This document shows, one piece after another, positions 13,540 through 16,881 of a stretch of DNA of 16,881 nucleotides. The DNA is taken from contig CALGTB010000283.1 in assembly GCA_937902285.1 (NCBI GenBank), positions 1 through 16,881 on the forward strand, given 5' to 3'. Origin of the DNA: an uncultured Actinomycetes bacterium. Its GTDB lineage: Bacteria > Actinomycetota > Actinomycetes > S36-B12. Below the pieces are notes generated by a model. That model was not told the DNA's origin. It ran no database searches and saw only the letters and a program-made list of their open reading frames with translations. Both the position numbers and the translations under genes were made by a program. The first letter of the stretch is position 1. Each line of letters starts with the position of its first letter.

Positions 13540-15471
13540 CTACTCGACGAACTCGTCCCCGCCCTCGTCGGTGGCCACGTCCTGACCCTCGTCCGTTGTC
13601 GCATCCGCACCGGAGTCGTCGACAGGCGCCTCCTCGGACCCATCGTCGCCACCCGAGTCGGCACCTGAGTCAGCGCCGCTACCGGAGTCATCGGCCTGCG
13701 ACTCGTCCGCACCGGAGTCGTCGGCGCCCGCGTCGTCGCTGCCCGTGTCCTCGTTGCCCGAGTCGTCCGCGGAGGAGTCGTCCGACGTGCTGCCGTCGGA
13801 CGAGTCCACGACCTCCTCGTCGGTGCCCTCGTCGTCGCTGACGGCGAAGTCGCTGAACTGGTCGCCGAACGACGACACCAGCTCCTCGTCGATGGCCTCC
13901 GGCTCGGCGAGCTCCTCGGTGATCGTGAACTCGCCGGTCTCGGCATCGAACTCGGCCACGCCGTCGACCACGTCTCCGCTCTCGGTCTCGTCGTCGAGGG
14001 CGTACTCGCCCACCACGCTGTCACCGTCGAGGTAGAAGACGCCCGCGACTCCCCCGCCCTCCTGGGTGATGGCGACGTCGAGGCCGCTCTCGATGGGCAG
14101 GTCGAGGCTGTTGAGGCCGTTCGCCACGTTGAGGAGGGAACCTCCCGAGGCGAGGACGACTCCGTCGTCGACCAGGTCGAAGCCCGGGGCGTCGGCGGCA
14201 TCCATGCCCGCGTCGAGCGTGAGCCGAGGGCTGCCGACGGCGTCGGCCGAGACGGTGACCCTGCCCGGCGTGCCCGATGCCTGCTTCACCCGGGTCCCCA
14301 CACCGGTCGCGATCGCACGGTCGACGACGACGGTCGTCCCCTTGCCTGCCAGCGTGGTGCCGAGCGTCGGGCGCACGTAGATTCCCGCCGGGTACACGGT
14401 CGTGGGATCGGTCGTGTCGTAGGTCTGGCCGTCGTAGGTCAGCTCGAAGCCCACCCGCGCCTCAGGGTCCGGTGAGGTGACCATGAGGGTCATGGGAGTG
14501 GTGCCCCGCGTGGCGCCCTTGGCGGACCCCTCGGCGAAGGGGGCCACCGACGGCAGGTCGAGACGGACCTCCATGGGAGTGAGATCCATGGTGCCCAGGC
14601 CGCCCTCCCAGCCGTCGGTGGGGGCATCGGGGTTGGTCGCGCCGCCGGCGTAGCTCCAGATCTCGTTGACCGGGTCGATCATGACCCTCTGCACGGTGCC
14701 GGGGTAGTTGTTGTCGTAGATGGAGATCGCGATCTTGCCGCCCTCCCTCGTGACGGCGATCGGCGTCACGGCGTGGGCGCCGTTGGGCGAGTAGAGGCCG
14801 AGCGTGTAGCCCGTGCCGCTCTGCAGGCCCGCGGCCAGTTCAGCGGCGATCTCGGTGGGGGCGAAGTCCTTGAACGCGTTGTAGGCCTCCTGCACGGACG
14901 GCAGCATCTGCGTGGCCCACAGCAGATCGATGTTGCGATAGACGTCGGGGTCGTCCTGCGAGAGGGCGAACGTCGTCCCGGCCGCCGGGTCTAGGTCGCC
15001 CGGCGTCAGGTAGCCCTGGAAGATCAGTTGCGAGAGAACGGCCATGCCCTCGCAGTGCCCACCGGCCATCGCCTCGTTGATCTGTGCGGCCCACTTCTTG
15101 GCCGCTGGATAGAGCGTGCACTTTCCGTTGACCACCTTCGCGCAGACGGCCCTCTCGCCGAACAGGGTGACCAGGCTCGTCGCATTCAGGGAGCCCTCGC
15201 CGCCCCAGTTGGCGAAGCCGAAGCCATCCCGATCGGGATCGAAGCCCTGCGTCGAGCAGGCGGCGGCATCGAGCCCCGTGCAGTCCGGCAGCGGATAGCT
15301 GTCCGGCTCGGCCTCCGCCGACGGGACCGTGGCGTTGGCCGCCGTTCCCGAGGGGCTGGCGGTGGTCGTGGCGGGAGCTGCCTCGCCACCCGAGCTGCAG
15401 GCGGCGAGGAGCAGGGCCAGCGCCACCGTGGGAGCGAGCACAAGGGCCTTGCTGGTCGATCGTGCGAACAC
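13540..15471 (-). CDS. Lipoprotein with papain-like cysteine-peptidase-type core and long acidic tail
   Basis: 643 residues. The signal peptide ends in the lipobox LLAAC, so Cys25 should be lipidated and the protein anchored outside the membrane. I start at GTG 15471: GAGGAG lies 7 bases before it, whereas the in-frame GTG at 15477 overlaps that site. Residues about 60-280 look enzymatic: GGHCEGMAVLSQLIF (C140), NGAHAVTPIAV (H233) and SIYDNNYPG (D253, N254) are in the order and contexts of papain-like or transglutaminase-like Cys-His-Asp/Asn enzymes. No match to a named peptidase is recalled, so activity is inferred. About 300-540 is beta-rich, unrecognised. Residues 417-643 contain no Lys, Arg or His, and the last 100 are mostly Asp, Ser, Glu, Gly and Ala. 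Convergent with the UspA-like gene; its own promoter lies in 15472-15784. Confidence 0.7.
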   Translation of the reverse strand: MFARSTSKALVLAPTVALALLLAACSSGGEAAPATTTASPSGTAANATVPSAEAEPDSYPLPDCTGLDAAACSTQGFDPDRDGFGFANWGGEGSLNATSLVTLFGERAVCAKVVNGKCTLYPAAKKWAAQINEAMAGGHCEGMAVLSQLIFQGYLTPGDLDPAAGTTFALSQDDPDVYRNIDLLWATQMLPSVQEAYNAFKDFAPTEIAAELAAGLQSGTGYTLGLYSPNGAHAVTPIAVTREGGKIAISIYDNNYPGTVQRVMIDPVNEIWSYAGGATNPDAPTDGWEGGLGTMDLTPMEVRLDLPSVAPFAEGSAKGATRGTTPMTLMVTSPDPEARVGFELTYDGQTYDTTDPTTVYPAGIYVRPTLGTTLAGKGTTVVVDRAIATGVGTRVKQASGTPGRVTVSADAVGSPRLTLDAGMDAADAPGFDLVDDGVVLASGGSLLNVANGLNSLDLPIESGLDVAITQEGGGVAGVFYLDGDSVVGEYALDDETESGDVVDGVAEFDAETGEFTITEELAEPEAIDEELVSSFGDQFSDFAVSDDEGTDEEVVDSSDGSTSDDSSADDSGNEDTGSDDAGADDSGADESQADDSGSGADSGADSGGDDGSEEAPVDDSGADATTDEGQDVATDEGGDEFVE

Positions 15472-15784
15472 GGTCACTCCTCAGGAACAGCGTTGGGTGG
15501 ATCAATCGACGAACCACGCCCGTGTCGGACTCACGGGGCCCCGAGCGGGTGACCAGTATCGCCCGAATGGCCGAGGTGCGCTGTCGGACGCACGCGTCGT
15601 GCTGCGAGTTCCGCAGGAGAGGACGACGCGCACGTGGATCCTGATACGGACTTGCGGCCACGCGACGGAACTGAGATCGAGACGGGAAGGCACTGGGACC
15701 TCGTCGAGACCCGCCGCATGAGCTCGGAGGCGACAATGGAACCGCTGGACCCGTCGATGAGGACCGCTGCTTCTGGAGGCAGTC
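15472..15784. other. Gene-poor divergent region between the lipoprotein and the small 120-aa gene
   Basis: No convincing gene beyond a 25-codon leader ORF starting at 15736. It should hold promoters for both directions. For the lipoprotein, GATACT on the minus strand (plus 15560-15555) is a -10 candidate, about 85 bases from GTG 15471. For the plus strand, an extended -10-like TGATACGGA (15642-15650) would give a leader of about 130 bases. Neither has a good -35. It also carries the 13-bp motif at 15590-15602. Confidence 0.45.
15590..15602 (+). repeat. 13-bp motif GCACGCGTCGTGC, copy 2
   Basis: Identical to 9245-9257 and again in a divergent intergenic region, here about 120 bases from the lipoprotein start and 183 bases before the 120-aa gene. 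Flanking bases differ between the copies, so only the 13-mer is shared. Confidence 0.4.
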
Positions 15785-15813
15785 ATGAGTGTCGATGTCA
15801 CGCACCGCCTTGA
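15736..15813 (+). CDS. Possible 25-residue leader ORF overlapping the next gene's start
   Basis: ATG 15736 has GGAGG at 15726-15730, a strong ribosome site with 5-base spacing. The frame runs 25 codons to TGA 15811-15813, passing over the ATG at 15785 in another frame. Its peptide (MEPLDPSMRTAASGG, then a Cys/His-containing end HECRCHAPP) resembles nothing I know. If translated, it could couple or regulate translation of the 120-aa protein. Chance occurrence is possible. Confidence 0.3.
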   Translation: MEPLDPSMRTAASGGSHECRCHAPP

Positions 15814-16147
15814 TCCGCTGGTGACCGCGGATCATGTGGACTCGTCGTGGCTGTGCCGGGCGGCCCGAGCCCTGGATGACCTCGATCAGTGCCTCGAGAC
15901 GGTGGCTGCCGAGGTGCCGGTGCCGGCCCCCGACGAAGCGCCCGCTGAACGGCGCAGTCCCCGGCTGGCCCGCGCCGCCTCGCAGGTGTCCGGGGACGTG
16001 CAGCGGCTGCACCACCGGGCCCGCAGCCTGCGCCGCAGGCTGGTGCTCGCCACCAAGGACGCGCGCCTAGGTCCGGGGCTGAAGACCGAGCTGGCGAACC
16101 TGTCGCGGGATGCGAACGTCGTCTTCGATCGGCTTGGGCTTCTGTAG
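15785..16147 (+). CDS. Small helical protein of unknown function
   Basis: 120 residues, not recognised. ATG 15785 follows GGAGG (15775-15779) with good spacing. The sequence has no signal peptide or membrane segment. It is predicted mainly alpha-helical: SSWLCRAARALDDLDQCLETV (in two adjoining parts) around 19-40, an acidic Pro-rich linker VPVPAPDEAPAE, then a basic amphipathic region QVSGDVQRLHHRARSLRRRL and a final helix TELANLSRDANVVFDRLGLL. Charge is uneven, acidic first half and basic second half, which suits a small protein-protein or nucleic-acid contact protein, but no motif supports a role. A hairpin at 16184-16201 ends the unit, so it appears to be alone apart from the leader ORF. 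Confidence 0.72.
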   Translation: MSVDVTHRLDPLVTADHVDSSWLCRAARALDDLDQCLETVAAEVPVPAPDEAPAERRSPRLARAASQVSGDVQRLHHRARSLRRRLVLATKDARLGPGLKTELANLSRDANVVFDRLGLL

Positions 16148-16183
16148 CCATTCTTGGGACCCTGAGTGGGGCCGGCAGTGGGC

Positions 16184-16201
16184 CGCGTGGCCCGCCACGC
16201 G
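16184..16201 (+). terminator. GC-rich hairpin after the small helical gene
   Basis: CGCGTGG (16184-16190), loop CCCG, CCACGCG (16195-16201): a perfect 7-bp stem with a tetraloop, 36 bases after the stop. An alternative GGGCC/GGCCC pairing overlaps it. No T-run. Confidence 0.5.
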
Positions 16202-16254
16202 TCAATGGACGCCGGAGGACGCTGGACCGACACAAGGCGCGGGATCCCACCCGC

Positions 16255-16263
16255 TGATACAGT
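16255..16263 (+). promoter_or_regulatory. Extended -10 promoter (TGATACAGT) for the glycine-rich protein gene
   Basis: A TG-n-TACAGT arrangement matches an extended -10. No good -35 is present at the expected distance, which extended -10 promoters tolerate. The start would fall near 16270, leaving a leader of about 74 bases with GAGGAGA (16334-16340) before ATG 16344. Confidence 0.45.
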
Positions 16264-16343
16264 GAAATCGATTGCAGGCAGGCTCCGCCGTCGCCCAACG
16301 GCCGTCTGTCTGCTGTCGTTTCCGGGGTTCGACGAGGAGAGCC

Positions 16344-16881
16344 ATGAGACTGCCGGCGAGGTCGTCCGGTGGCCCGCTCGTGCTCGCTGCCGGTGTCGCC
16401 GTCGCCACCGTGACGCTGGCGGTGCCCGGGCTCATCGTGGCGCCGCCCTCGAGTGCGGCTCCGCCGCCGACTCCGTCAGCCCTGTGCAACACCGCCGGGA
16501 AGGGCGGCACGATCAGCTTCCCCACCACGACCACCGTGCGCCACGTGTTCACCAATGCCGCGGCCGCCGAGACGTTCACTGCCCCCAACCGTGATCTCAC
16601 CGGGGTCAACGTGCTCCTCGTCGGCGGAGGCGGCGGCGGAGGCGGCGGCTACTCCCAGACCACCAACACGATCAGCGGAGGCGGCGGCGGAGGCGGCGGC
16701 GGACGGGTGCTGTCCACCACCCTGAACTTCACCAAGAACACCGCGTACAACGTCGTCGTCGGCGACGGCGGAGCGGGCGGTGTCGGCTCCAACGCGGGCA
16801 CCGGCTCGCGTGGCAGCGCCGGCAGCGCCACCACGGTCGCCCACGCCGGTGGAACGGCGACCGCAGCCGGCGGAGGCGGGG
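16344..16881 (+). CDS. Exported glycine-rich-domain protein, N-terminal part (3' end outside window)
   Basis: The frame is open from ATG 16344 to the window edge, 179 complete codons. GAGGAGA (16334-16340) is the ribosome site. A signal peptide (MRLPARSSGG, hydrophobic to about 33, cut near PSSAAP) sends it out of the cell. The mature part begins with CNTAGKGGTISFPTTTT, then a glycine-rich domain typical of secreted bacterial proteins: FTAPNRDLTGVNVLLVGGGG, two runs of nine Gly (residues 94-102 and 112-120), LNFTKNTAYNVVVGDGGAGG, and a Gly/Ser/Ala-rich stretch up to the edge. In the family this pattern forms a repeated beta/turn scaffold, usually followed by further surface modules such as Ig-like repeats, which would be off-window here. 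Function unknown; likely a wall or matrix protein. Confidence 0.8.
   Translation, partial: MRLPARSSGGPLVLAAGVAVATVTLAVPGLIVAPPSSAAPPPTPSALCNTAGKGGTISFPTTTTVRHVFTNAAAAETFTAPNRDLTGVNVLLVGGGGGGGGGYSQTTNTISGGGGGGGGGRVLSTTLNFTKNTAYNVVVGDGGAGGVGSNAGTGSRGSAGSATTVAHAGGTATAAGGGG
16623..16703 (+). repeat. Two GGC/GGA codon runs encoding Gly9 blocks
   Basis: 16623-16649 and 16677-16703 are each nine Gly codons using only GGC and GGA, separated by nine codons for YSQTTNTIS. Near-identical DNA blocks like these can recombine or slip in frame. Confidence 0.8.

Overview
The window is a stretch of very GC-rich chromosome (third codon positions almost always G or C) with the gene content of an actinobacterium (Actinomycetota). 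Supporting points are the RecQ with a C-terminal phosphoribosyltransferase-like domain, a DUF4436 membrane protein, a PknH-sensor-like secreted protein, and genes whose -10 box sits 6-7 bases before the start codon (leaderless mRNA style). I cannot place it below phylum. I saw no rRNA, tRNA, transposase, phage gene or CRISPR array, and codon use looks uniform apart from low-complexity tracts.

Layout. 2-718 (+) is the 3' end of recQ. 811-2271 (+) is a class-III PLP aminotransferase and 2340-3338 (+) a secreted alpha/beta hydrolase. A convergent terminator separates these from a minus-strand pair: a DUF4436 membrane protein (3371-4309) and a 1581-residue exported protein (4385-9130). That protein has two N-terminal copies of an unrecognised module, a GH64-like beta-1,3-glucanase domain, five putative Ig domains and a Pro-Thr tail. 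Diverging from it is a secreted protein with two PknH-sensor-like units (9282-10658, +). Next come a small four-helix membrane protein (10678-11094, -) and a divergent HxlR-type regulator (11192-11521, +) sharing a 97-bp promoter region with a clear palindrome. An APC amino-acid permease (11592-13094, +) overlaps a UspA-like protein (13091-13498, +) by ATGA. Convergent to these is a lipoprotein (13540-15471, -) with a plausible Cys-His-Asp peptidase core and a long tail without a single basic residue. After a 313-bp gene-poor divergent region come a small helical protein of unknown function (15785-16147, +) and the 5' part of an exported glycine-rich protein (16344 to the window end, +).

About half the genes encode exported or surface proteins, so the right-hand two thirds reads as a cell-envelope/secretome neighbourhood. 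The likely functional links are the HxlR regulator with the adjacent membrane protein, the permease with the UspA-like protein, and possibly the glucanase-like protein with the divergent PknH-sensor-like protein. I see no multi-gene defence, secretion or biosynthetic system. The least explained items are the N-terminal module of the giant protein, the peptidase-like lipoprotein with its basic-free tail, a 13-bp motif shared by two divergent intergenic regions, and a 25-codon leader ORF overlapping the small 120-aa gene.
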